Below are positions 7,075 to 12,530 of a stretch of DNA of 17,307 bases, in pieces. Position numbers and translations under genes: made by a program. This DNA is from Chloroflexota bacterium. GTDB taxonomy: Bacteria > Chloroflexota > FW602-bin22 > JAMCYS01. The notes under the pieces were generated by a model that made no database searches, was not told where the DNA came from, and saw only the letters and a list, made by a program, of their open reading frames with translations. The stretch spans positions 1 to 17,307 of the forward strand of contig JAJZQK010000014.1 in the NCBI GenBank assembly GCA_021847625.1, in the 5' to 3' direction. How positions within the stretch are numbered: the stretch's first letter is position 1; each line of letters begins with the position of its first letter.

Positions 7075-7449
7075 TCAACCTGCCCAGGCAATGGTCGAGA
7101 GCAGGGCATTCTCCGCCTGGCGTGAGTCCAGGCGGGTGTGCTGGACGACTATCGGCAAGTCCGACTCGATGACGCTGGCGTAGTCGGTGTCCTTCGGGAT
7201 CGGCTCGGGATCGTTCAGGCTGTTGAAGCGTAGGTGCAAGGTGCGCCGGGCTGGCACGGTGACGCGGTAGGGCCCGGCCGGCTCGCGGTCCTTGAAGTAG
7301 ATGGTTATCTCGACGCGGGCCTCCTGATCGGCGGTGTTGAGGAGGCAGGCCGTCTCGTGGCTGAGCATCTGGGGTTCGGGACCGTTGCTCCAAGCGGGGA
7401 TGTAGCCTTCGGCGATGGCCCAGCGCGTGTGCCCAATCGGCGTCCTCAT
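7075..7449 (-). CDS. Sensory rhodopsin transducer family protein (ASRT-like)
   Basis: A 124-aa soluble beta-rich protein with the signatures of the Anabaena sensory rhodopsin transducer family: Trp-Ala-Ile-Ala-Glu-Gly-Tyr-Ile-Pro near 10-18, Gly-Pro-Glu-Pro with Ser-His-Glu-Thr-Ala, Val-Glu-Ile-Thr-Ile-Tyr-Phe, Pro-Ala-Arg-Arg-Thr, and the C-terminal Gln-His-Thr-Arg-Leu-Asp-Ser-Arg-Gln-Ala-Glu-Asn-Ala. The length fits the family. The cyanobacterial member forms a tetramer and binds a photosensory rhodopsin and DNA. Most bacterial relatives have no rhodopsin partner, and a carbohydrate- or ligand-binding role has been suggested. No rhodopsin gene is present in this window. ATG follows AGGAGGG. 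A terminator separates it from the upstream membrane-protein gene, so it is probably transcribed alone. Confidence 0.88.
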   Translation of the reverse strand: MRTPIGHTRWAIAEGYIPAWSNGPEPQMLSHETACLLNTADQEARVEITIYFKDREPAGPYRVTVPARRTLHLRFNSLNDPEPIPKDTDYASVIESDLPIVVQHTRLDSRQAENALLSTIAWAG

Positions 7450-7551
7450 AGGTCGTTCCCTCCTAGCCGGTGAAGTGCGCCCGACACGCCGACGACGGCC
7501 GTGTCAGTAGGAGGGCAAGCAAGTTCTGTGCCACCGTGCTGGAGCCAAAAC

Positions 7552-7579
7552 GAGGGGAGCGGCGATCGCCGCTCCCCTC
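7552..7579 (-). terminator. Rho-independent terminator after the four-helix membrane protein
   Basis: A perfect 28-bp palindrome, GAGGGGAGCGGCGA plus its complement, lies 29 nt past the stop of the membrane-protein gene. On the minus strand it is followed by GTTTTGG. The stem is strong and the T run short. Confidence 0.75.
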
Positions 7580-7607
7580 AACTGCTGTCTACACCGGCCT
7601 CTGGCCC

Positions 7608-8126
7608 CTATGGCTGGGCCGGTTCACCATACCGGCTCAACCGCGTCCCCAGGAAGTAGCCGAGGACGGCGCCAAAGAACAGGATGTGCGCGGTCATCTG
7701 CACGAGCGGCTGCGTGTGGGTGAACCACGGGAACGCCGCGGGCGCGATCAGGTAGTAGTTGCCGGCCCAGACCAGCAGCCCGAATAGCATCCCCAGGACG
7801 GTCATTTGGGCCGCCGAGGGCTGAATGAATGGGAGCAAGGGCGCTACTGCCGCCAGGATCACGCCGTAGATCGCGGACAGGACGAAATGGACAATGAATG
7901 CGGAGACGATTATTCCAGCCGTCGGCCCGGCCTGCGGTAGGACGGCAGGCCCGAGCAGGATTGCCCCGATCATCTGCAGCGGGGCCAGGGGCCCCGTGTC
8001 GGTCAGAGCCGCGAGGATCATCTCGGCGATGGCAAAGGTGATGCCCGCGATGAGCCCGCCGACGACGCCGTGCGTCAGCGCCCGGGCGAAGTCCAAGTGC
8101 TGTGCGATATTGGGTTCCGTCGCCAT
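7608..8126 (-). CDS. Four-helix integral membrane protein, unknown function
   Basis: A 172-aa protein with about four transmembrane helices: residues about 20-42, 50-85 (possibly two passes through a Gly/Ala/Pro-rich stretch), 85-105, 108-130 and 140-163. The count is therefore four or five. The N-terminus (about 18 residues) and the C-terminus (Ser-Arg-Tyr-Gly-Glu-Pro) are short and polar. I do not recognise a functional motif. One acidic residue (Glu near 36) and His/Tyr within helices could bind an ion or quinone, but nothing supports a specific role. ATG follows GGGGGTGAG. It is flanked by terminators on both sides (8427-8464 and 7552-7579), so it is its own transcription unit. Confidence 0.75.
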   Translation of the reverse strand: MATEPNIAQHLDFARALTHGVVGGLIAGITFAIAEMILAALTDTGPLAPLQMIGAILLGPAVLPQAGPTAGIIVSAFIVHFVLSAIYGVILAAVAPLLPFIQPSAAQMTVLGMLFGLLVWAGNYYLIAPAAFPWFTHTQPLVQMTAHILFFGAVLGYFLGTRLSRYGEPAQP

Positions 8127-8319
8127 CTTCTTCTCACCCCCTTTCCTCTGATTCGCGGTTCCTCATGGAGGGCAGCACACGTGCGGCAGCCACTAGCCAC
8201 CGGTCGTGCTCTGTGAAGAGGGCCGTCAATAATGACTCAGGGGGCAATATCAGTGCCAGATGCTCCCAGCGCCCGGCTTCTCGGGGGAGATGGCTAACCC
8301 GGCTGCGGCGGCCAGGCCT

Positions 8320-8370
8320 CCGTCCCTGGGCATAGCCCAGAGGGACGGCCGCCACTACGTAATGGCATGG
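8320..8370. repeat. Palindrome plus ACGGCCGC-ACTACGTAA dispersed repeat
   Basis: CCGTCCC-TGGGC (8320-8331) pairs with GCCCA-GA-GGGACGG (8335-8348), a 12-bp stem with a two-base bulge. It runs into ACGGCCGCCACTACGTAA (8345-8362) followed by TGGCATGG. The last part matches 10239-10263 apart from one missing base and two changes. The gap 8127-8490 holds only this element, the rhodanese terminator, and a short open frame that I do not accept as a gene. Confidence 0.6.
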
Positions 8371-8426
8371 GTCGATAGGGGCTCAGCTTAGGGCGATTGG
8401 TATAAGGCGAGCAGGGCCGATCCCAA

Positions 8427-8464
8427 AGCGATAGCCGGGCGCAAGCGCGCGCCCGGCTATCGCT
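8427..8464 (-). terminator. Strong terminator after the rhodanese gene
   Basis: A 16-bp perfect stem (8427-8442 with 8449-8464) encloses a 6-nt loop and is followed on the minus strand by TTTGGG. It begins 27 nt after the UGA at 8491-8493 and would end the SHOCT-PepSY-rhodanese transcript. Its placement directly after the long reading, not after the early UGAs, supports the extended rhodanese as the functional gene. Confidence 0.75.
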
Positions 8465-8490
8465 CGGCGCTTCTCCGGGGTGGGTGGTCG

Positions 8491-8865
8491 TCAGGCCGCC
8501 TTGAGCCGTTCCTCGGGCTCGTTACCCGCGAGGGGGTAGCCCGCCGACTGCCAGCCGTGGATGCCGCCGACCAGGGCCGCTACGTTGCCGTATTGTCGGT
8601 ACCGCTGCACGAACAGCGCCGCCCGGGCGCTGGATTCCTCGTGGTGTCAAGCTCAGTAGAATATGATCGGCTTGTCCCGCGGCAGCTCCTGCAGGCGGCG
8701 GGCCAGCTCCCCGATGGGGATCGAGACCGCGCCGGGGATGTGCGACTGCTCGTACGACTTGGCGCTGCGCACGTCGACGAAAAGCGCCGCCTGTCGCTCG
8801 TGCATACCCTTCGCCGTCCGCAGGTCGATCTTCGGCGCCGCGCTTAGGTCGAGTTGTCTGGGCAT
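8491..8865 (-). CDS. Rhodanese-domain selenoprotein with Sec-Ala-Sec active site (two in-frame UGA)
   Basis: Single-domain rhodanese, 124 aa when UGA codons at 8655-8653 and 8649-8647 are read as selenocysteine 71 and 73. The first half has the family pattern: Leu-Phe-Val-Asp-Val-Arg-Ser near 28-34, His-Ile-Pro-Gly-Ala-Val near 42-47, and Asp-Lys-Pro-Ile-Ile-Phe-Tyr just before the UGA. The frame continues unchanged after the UGAs into His-His-Glu-Glu-Ser-Ser-Ala-Arg-Ala-Ala, then Val-Gly-Gly-Ile-His-Gly-Trp and Ala-Gly-Tyr-Pro-Leu, all expected rhodanese C-terminal features. Relatives have Cys-Ala-Cys at 71-73; residue 71 is the catalytic position. A SECIS-like hairpin follows. ATG at 8865 follows GGGAGGGAG. 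The likely role is sulfur or selenium transfer, or thiol redox. It lies 107 nt after the PepSY-like gene and is closed by a terminator. Standard gene calling would give a 70-aa fragment or a pseudogene. Confidence 0.87.
8614..8632 (-). promoter_or_regulatory. Bacterial SECIS-like hairpin
   Basis: In the mRNA, CAGCGCC pairs with GGCGCUG (7 bp) around the apical loop CGGGC. After a UC bulge on the 5' side, GAA can pair with UUC to lengthen the stem. The loop starts 27 nt after the first UGA and 21 nt after the second, within the distance known for bacterial SECIS elements. A G lies in the first two loop positions, as SelB recognition usually needs. It is wholly inside coding sequence. This is a hand fold only. 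Confidence 0.7.
8647..8655 (-). other. Recoded UGA-GCU-UGA (Sec-Ala-Sec)
   Basis: The nine bases read UGA GCU UGA in the rhodanese frame. Both stops are UGA, none is UAA or UAG, and they fall exactly on the two positions where relatives carry cysteine. This is the direct sign of selenocysteine insertion. Confidence 0.85.
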
Positions 8866-8972
8866 TGTTACTCCCTCCCGCCGGTCGAGCTGCCCACGAG
8901 GTTGGTTTACCCTGCGGAGGCGCCGGACCTTCGGTCTGAGCCCGTAAAGTGCAAGTTGCGTTCCCGGTCGGT

Positions 8973-9773
8973 CTAACCTTCAATCTCCTGGATGAAGTCG
9001 CCGTGCCAGGAGTGGTACCAGACGTCGCCGGTGTAGCCGTTGACCGAGAGCATACCCGATATCTTGCCGTCCTTCAGCGTGTGCGCCGTGTAGTAACCGG
9101 GGAACTGGTCGGGCTCCTCCGTCGTCGAGCCGGGATAATAGCGGTCGAGGTACTCCTGGGCCTTCTGCGTGGCCTGGTCGGGGGTCACCGTCAGCGGGCC
9201 GGCGTTCGTGCCGTTGGGCTGGCCGTATCCCCAGCCTCCCATCATGCCGCCCCAGCCGCCCATGTGCCCGTACTTGGTGTTCCACATCATGTTCGGGCCT
9301 ATCTCCGGCGAGACGTAGCTGTTGCTCTTGTTCACCAGCACCTCGAAGGCGCCGATGCCGGTGCTGTTGTCCTTGACGATGGCGTAGAAGTTATACTGGA
9401 ACTCCATCACCTCGTCGACGGCCAGGTTGGGGTCGTTATAGCCGGCTACGTAGTTCTCCACCGCCTTCTTCGCGTCGTCGATGGAGATGGAGGCGCCCGT
9501 GGTGGGCGCCACGTTGCCCTGCGGCCCCCAGCCGCCCATCATGCCGGGCCCGCCGCCCCAGCGGCCACCCATCATGCCCGGGCCGTAGCCCGGCCCGCCC
9601 TGGGGGCTCGGGGTCCCATGGCCGTTGTTGCCCCACCAGGGGCAGGTCCAGCCCGACCACGGGGCGCCGTTGGGCGTCGGGGTCTGGGCGAAGGCCAACC
9701 CGGCCGCGCCGAGGCCGAGCACCAGGGCCACAATGACCCCGCCGACAAGTAGAACGCGTCGCCAACTACCCAT
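8973..9773 (-). CDS. Secreted Met/Gly-rich PepSY-like protein
   Basis: A 266-aa exported protein. Residues 1-29 form a signal peptide (Arg-Arg, long hydrophobic core, Ala-Phe-Ala cut site). Residues 30-92 are low complexity, with Trp/Gly and two Pro-Gly-Met-Met-Gly-Gly blocks at 65-70 and 76-81. A third Met-Gly patch (His-Met-Gly-Gly-Trp-Gly-Gly-Met-Met) is at 170-178. Between and after these lie two PepSY-like alpha/beta repeats: 95-155 (Ile-Asp-Asp-Ala-Lys-Lys-Ala then strands) and 194-262 (Pro-Asp-Gln-Ala-Thr-Gln-Lys-Ala then Gly-Met-Leu-Ser-Val-Asn-Gly-Tyr-Thr-Gly-Asp-Val). Methionine-rich patches with His in exported proteins commonly bind Cu(I) or Ag(I); here that is inference. ATG follows GAGGAGGT. 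It lies 48 nt after the SHOCT gene and is probably co-transcribed with it. Confidence 0.82.
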   Translation of the reverse strand: MGSWRRVLLVGGVIVALVLGLGAAGLAFAQTPTPNGAPWSGWTCPWWGNNGHGTPSPQGGPGYGPGMMGGRWGGGPGMMGGWGPQGNVAPTTGASISIDDAKKAVENYVAGYNDPNLAVDEVMEFQYNFYAIVKDNSTGIGAFEVLVNKSNSYVSPEIGPNMMWNTKYGHMGGWGGMMGGWGYGQPNGTNAGPLTVTPDQATQKAQEYLDRYYPGSTTEEPDQFPGYYTAHTLKDGKISGMLSVNGYTGDVWYHSWHGDFIQEIEG

Positions 9774-9821
9774 TTCGTACCTCCTCTTTCTGACACCTGA
9801 TATACACGCTGGGTGATCTAT

Positions 9822-10052
9822 CTACTGCAGGTCCTGGCGAGCCTGCTCGAACTCCGCCAGGCTGATCTCGCCCCGGGCATAGCGCTCCCTGAGGATCCGC
9901 AGCGCCGAGTCGCCCGTGGAGGGCCGCGAGCCGGACCTGCCGAAGAACGAGGCGATTGCCCAGATCACGAGGACCAGCAGGCCGATCCAGAACAGCATGC
10001 CAAAGATCATCCCGAAGCCGCCGAAGAGCCCCAGTCCGTAGCCGAACATCAT
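9822..10052 (-). CDS. Small membrane protein with SHOCT domain
   Basis: A 76-aa protein. Residues 1-38 form a Phe/Gly/Met-rich hydrophobic stretch, one long or two short membrane passes. After a Gly/Ser/Arg linker, residues 48-76 match the SHOCT (short C-terminal) helix pair: Ala-Leu-Arg-Ile-Leu-Arg-Glu-Arg-Tyr-Ala-Arg-Gly-Glu-Ile-Ser-Leu-Ala-Glu-Phe-Glu, ending Asp-Leu-Gln. SHOCT domains are thought to aid oligomerisation or interaction; no enzymatic role is known. AAGGAGG precedes ATG at 10052. It leads the SHOCT-PepSY-rhodanese group and is preceded by tandem TCTTGA sites. Small membrane SHOCT proteins are often found near copper and envelope-stress genes, which fits the Met-rich neighbours. 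Confidence 0.87.
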   Translation of the reverse strand: MMFGYGLGLFGGFGMIFGMLFWIGLLVLVIWAIASFFGRSGSRPSTGDSALRILRERYARGEISLAEFEQARQDLQ

Positions 10053-10122
10053 TTGTCTCGCCTCCTTCCTTTGCCGCTTGGGATCTCTCCCATATCTCTG
10101 CCTAGATAATAACGGGCGAACG

Positions 10123-10162
10123 TCAAGTTTCCCCCGACGGGAAGATCAAGATTCGGTCAAGA
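10123..10162 (-). promoter_or_regulatory. Tandem direct repeats, candidate response-regulator operator
   Basis: On the minus strand TCTTGA occurs twice with an 11-bp period (10162-10157 and 10151-10146), and a third CTTGA follows at 10127-10123. An 11-bp direct-repeat period is typical of OmpR/PhoB-class regulators. The sites lie 70-110 nt upstream of the SHOCT start, and CTTGACC recurs in front of the response regulator gene (12216-12222). Confidence 0.4.
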
Positions 10163-10221
10163 AATAGGGATGCTCCTTAGTGTCTTCAGCGGAAATGATG
10201 CGTGCAGGCGCCTACCATCCT

Positions 10222-10263
10222 GCTATTTGTAGGGGCGAACGGCCGCACTACGTAACGGCGTGG
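10222..10263. repeat. Dispersed repeat, fused GTAGGGGCGAAC and ACTACGTAA units
   Basis: ATTTGTAGGGGCGAACGGC (10225-10243) is identical to the complement of 6803-6821, and GCTATTTGTAGGGGCGA (10222-10238) to the complement of 15360-15376. The following part up to 10263 matches 8345-8370. It sits between the kinase stop and the SHOCT operator region. Confidence 0.75.
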
Positions 10264-10296
10264 ACCGAAACATGACTCGGCCTGAGACGATCGGTG

Positions 10297-11478
10297 CTAG
10301 GGAGCAATGGGGAGGGCGAGGGTGAAGGTGGCGCCGCGGCCGGGGCCGGGGCTCTCGGCGCGGAGCGTGCCGCCCTGCGCCTCGGCGAGGTGCTTGGCGA
10401 TGGTGAGGCCGATGCCGCTGCCGCCGCCCGTGCGCGACCGCGAGCGGTCGACGCGGTAGAAGCGCTCGAAGATGTGGGGCAGGCTCTCGGCCGGGATGCC
10501 GACGCCGGTGTCCGCCACCGCGAACTCCACCAGGCCGCCGCGGCGCCGGGCGGCCAGGTCGACGCGCCCGCCGGCCGGCGTATAGCGCAGGGCGTTGCCG
10601 AGGAGGTTGACGAGCGCCTGCACCGTGCGGTCCTCGTCCGCCAGCACGGCGGGCAGGCCGTCGGCAGCGCCGACGGCCAGGGCGACCCCCTTCTCCGCGA
10701 ACTGGGGGTTGAGGCGCGCCCCCGCCATCTCCAGCAGGCGCGCGGCGGGCACGGGCCGCGGATGGAGGGCGATCTGGTGGGCCTCGGCCCGCGAGAGCTC
10801 CTGCAGGTCGTCCACCAGCCGCCGCAGGCGGCCGGCCTCGGTGTGCAGCAGGGCGAACGTCTCCGGCGTGGGCTCCACCACGCCGTCGATCAGCCCCTCG
10901 GCGTAGCCCTCTATCGTCGCCAGGGGTGTGCGCAGCTCGTGGGCCACGTCGCCGACGAGGGCCAGCCGGCGCCGCTCGGTCTCTTCCAGCGAGGCGGCCA
11001 TGGCGTTGAAGCTCTGCGCCAGGTCGCCGATCTCGTCGCTCGCGCTCGCGTCCACCCGTTCGGCGTAGTGGCCGGCGGCAATGCGATGGCTCGCCCCGAC
11101 TAACCGGCTCACGGGCTCGACGAGCCGCCGGGAGACGAACATGCTCACCACCATCGCCGCCAGGATCGACACCGCCGTACCGACGGCCAGGGAGTAGGTG
11201 ACGGCCTCTTGAAAGACCTGCGCCGTCGTGCTGTTCAAGGAGTCGGCCATGCCGGTCATCATGCCGCCGAGCCCGCCCGACCCCATCATGCCGCCCGGCC
11301 CCATCATCCCCTCCATCGCCCGTACCCAGAGCTGGTCGAAGAAGAGGGGCGCGATGAGGCTCATCGCCATTAAGAGCGTCGCCGCGCCCACGGCGATGAC
11401 GGCCAGTTGGGCGAGGAAGATCTTCGAGTGCAGGCGCAGGCCCTGAATCCCCAGCCGTTTGAACAACCAGGTGGTCAT
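10297..11478 (-). CDS. Sensor histidine kinase with Met-rich extracytoplasmic loop
   Basis: A 393-aa membrane histidine kinase. The order is: TM1 about 20-46; an extracytoplasmic loop 48-92; TM2 about 93-115; HAMP 116-168; HisKA with His180 in His-Glu-Leu-Arg-Thr-Pro; then HATPase with the N box (Asn-Leu-Leu-Gly-Asn-Ala-Leu-Arg-Tyr), G1 (Asp-Thr-Gly-Val-Gly-Ile), F box (Phe-Glu-Arg-Phe-Tyr-Arg) and G2 (Gly-Gly-Gly-Ser-Gly-Ile-Gly-Leu). The short loop is striking: residues 55-77 hold eight Met among Gly/Pro, like the patches of the nearby PepSY-like protein. Such loops suit Cu(I)/Ag(I) sensing, but this is inference. Its ATG overlaps the regulator's stop as ATGA, so the two are translated together. 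It phosphorylates the regulator encoded just upstream. Confidence 0.93.
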   Translation of the reverse strand: MTTWLFKRLGIQGLRLHSKIFLAQLAVIAVGAATLLMAMSLIAPLFFDQLWVRAMEGMMGPGGMMGSGGLGGMMTGMADSLNSTTAQVFQEAVTYSLAVGTAVSILAAMVVSMFVSRRLVEPVSRLVGASHRIAAGHYAERVDASASDEIGDLAQSFNAMAASLEETERRRLALVGDVAHELRTPLATIEGYAEGLIDGVVEPTPETFALLHTEAGRLRRLVDDLQELSRAEAHQIALHPRPVPAARLLEMAGARLNPQFAEKGVALAVGAADGLPAVLADEDRTVQALVNLLGNALRYTPAGGRVDLAARRRGGLVEFAVADTGVGIPAESLPHIFERFYRVDRSRSRTGGGSGIGLTIAKHLAEAQGGTLRAESPGPGRGATFTLALPIAP

Positions 11479-12173
11479 AGCGATTGCTCCACGAACCGGT
11501 AGCCCACCCCGCGCACCGTCTGGATCCAGCGCGGCTGGGCAGGGTTATCCTCGATCTTCTTGCGTAGGGAAGCGACGTGCACGTCCACGACGTGGTCGTC
11601 GCCGAAGTAGTCGTGGCCCCACACGCTCTCCAGCAGCTGGGCGCGGGTGAACACGCGGCCGGGCTGAGCGGCCAGAGTGGCGAGAAGGCTGAACTCCAAC
11701 GGCGTCAGGGACACCTCCTCGCCGTCGCGTCTTACCTCGTGCCGGTCGACGTCGACGGATAGGCCGGCAAAGGTGAGCGGTGTGCCCGCCGACGCCGGGC
11801 CCGCCCCACCCCTGGGCCGGCGCAGCATCGCCTTGATTCGTGCTACCAGTTCGCGCGGGGAGAAGGGCTTGGTCAGGTAGTCGTCGGCGCCGACGGAGAG
11901 GCCGACGATCTTGTCGATCTCCTCGGAGCGGGCCGTGAGCATTATGACGTAGGCATCCGACCACTGGCGCAGCTGGCGGCAGACCTCCACGCCGTCGACC
12001 TCCGGCAGCATCACGTCCAGTACCACGAGGTCGGGGTCCGCCTCGCGGATCGCCTGCAGAGCGGAGCGGCCGTCGCCGGCGGTGAGCACGGCGTACCCTT
12101 CGCGCTCCAGATAGCCTTTGACGAGGTTGACGAGGTTGACCTCGTCGTCCACGACGAGAACCTTTGTCGGCAA
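11475..12173 (-). CDS. OmpR/PhoB-family response regulator
   Basis: A 232-aa transcription factor. The receiver domain (1-118) has acidic residues Asp9-Asp10, the phosphorylation site Asp53 in Val-Leu-Asp-Val-Met-Leu-Pro, a Thr in Met-Leu-Thr-Ala-Arg, and Lys in Leu-Thr-Lys-Pro-Phe. A Gly/Pro-rich linker leads to a winged-helix DNA-binding domain (about 134-230) with Leu-Thr-Pro-Leu-Glu-Phe-Ser-Leu-Leu and the ending Val-Arg-Gly-Val-Gly-Tyr-Arg-Phe. The start is TTG at 12173: GGAGGT lies 9 nt upstream and the protein begins at the expected place before Lys-Val-Leu-Val-Val-Asp-Asp-Glu, with no ATG nearby. It is co-translated with the kinase. Likely targets are its own promoter and the SHOCT-PepSY-rhodanese group. 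Confidence 0.94.
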   Translation of the reverse strand: MPTKVLVVDDEVNLVNLVKGYLEREGYAVLTAGDGRSALQAIREADPDLVVLDVMLPEVDGVEVCRQLRQWSDAYVIMLTARSEEIDKIVGLSVGADDYLTKPFSPRELVARIKAMLRRPRGGAGPASAGTPLTFAGLSVDVDRHEVRRDGEEVSLTPLEFSLLATLAAQPGRVFTRAQLLESVWGHDYFGDDHVVDVHVASLRKKIEDNPAQPRWIQTVRGVGYRFVEQSL

Positions 12174-12182
12174 AGCAGGCCT

Positions 12183-12188
12183 ACCTCC
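12183..12188 (-). promoter_or_regulatory. Ribosome site deciding a TTG start
   Basis: GGAGGT on the minus strand, 9 nt before TTG at 12173. It is the only good ribosome site near the receiver-domain start and decides the rare start codon. Confidence 0.65.
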
Positions 12189-12210
12189 CGGCTGTCGAAG
12201 CCAATTGCTG

Positions 12211-12242
12211 AGTTACTTGACCTAGTTAATCGACTTAGTTTT
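12211..12242. promoter_or_regulatory. AT-rich promoter/operator region of the two-component genes
   Basis: This A/T-rich island in a GC-rich setting has AGTT three times at 13-bp spacing (12211, 12224, 12237) and the longer repeat GAC-C/T-TAGTT twice (12219, 12232). It also contains CTTGACC, shared with the site at 10155-10161. It probably holds the promoter of the regulator-kinase pair and an autoregulatory site. Confidence 0.35.
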
Positions 12243-12464
12243 ACGATGGCCCGGCAGTGCTTGTCAAGGTGGGCGAGATGATCTGCCGCGGTGGGAACGG
12301 ATGCCGGTCGGTTTGATCACTGGGCGGCCATGTGCTAGCATTGAAGTACAGGAAGAATACGTCCTCAACTTCGCACTAACGCGCGGATGATCGCGGCGGC
12401 CGGGGGTGGCGGGGCGGGGGTGAGGATTGACGGCCCGGCTTACCAATGCGGCCGAGAGTAGTCC
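12243..12464. other. Divergent gap with no gene seen
   Basis: This stretch lies between the regulator promoter region and the terminator-like hairpin ahead of the peroxiredoxin-like gene. It must hold the start of the transcript that reads through 12465-12530. TAGCAT near 12336 and TTGACG at 12427 are loose promoter-like matches only. I recognise no known RNA family. Confidence 0.4.
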
Positions 12465-12499
12465 AGAAGCCGACCATCCACGAACGGTCGGCTTCTTTT
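12465..12499 (+). terminator. Intrinsic terminator (attenuator) in the leader of the peroxiredoxin-like gene
   Basis: AGAAGCCGACC (12465-12475) pairs perfectly with GGTCGGCTTCT (12486-12496) around a 10-nt loop and is followed by TTTT then GGTTCTCTTTT. It points the same way as the gene that starts 32 nt later. No gene ends just upstream on this strand, so it should act either as an attenuator or as the end of a small RNA. Confidence 0.75.
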
Positions 12500-12517
12500 G
12501 GTTCTCTTTTCCAGCCG

Positions 12518-12525
12518 AAGGAGGT
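12518..12525 (+). promoter_or_regulatory. Strong ribosome site deciding a GTG start
   Basis: AAGGAGGT lies 5 nt before GTG at 12531. The frame is open upstream to 12498, but that part overlaps the terminator T run, so GTG at 12531 is preferred. Confidence 0.75.
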
Positions 12526-12530
12526 ACTTC

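Noticed and set aside
8134..8355. Possible 73-aa protein upstream of the four-helix membrane protein
   Set aside because: It starts inside a dispersed repeat, has no ribosome site, overlaps the next gene's ribosome site region and has Arg-rich composition.
8491..8865. Rhodanese gene as a pseudogene or sequencing error
   Set aside because: There is no frameshift and no other stop, conservation resumes directly after the UGAs, both stops are UGA at cysteine positions, and a SECIS-like hairpin follows. Two independent errors or mutations giving this pattern are unlikely.
8491..8865. UGA generally read as Trp or Gly (alternative genetic code)
   Set aside because: Other genes in the window end at UGA in the expected places (421-aa protein, MsrB, response regulator, and this gene itself), and Trp is encoded by UGG.
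8949..9752. Plus-strand open frame opposite the PepSY-like gene
   Set aside because: Val/Ala/His-rich shadow of a gene that has a signal peptide, ribosome site and domain structure.
10294..11103. Plus-strand open frame opposite the histidine kinase
   Set aside because: Antisense to intact kinase motifs; no ribosome site and biased composition.
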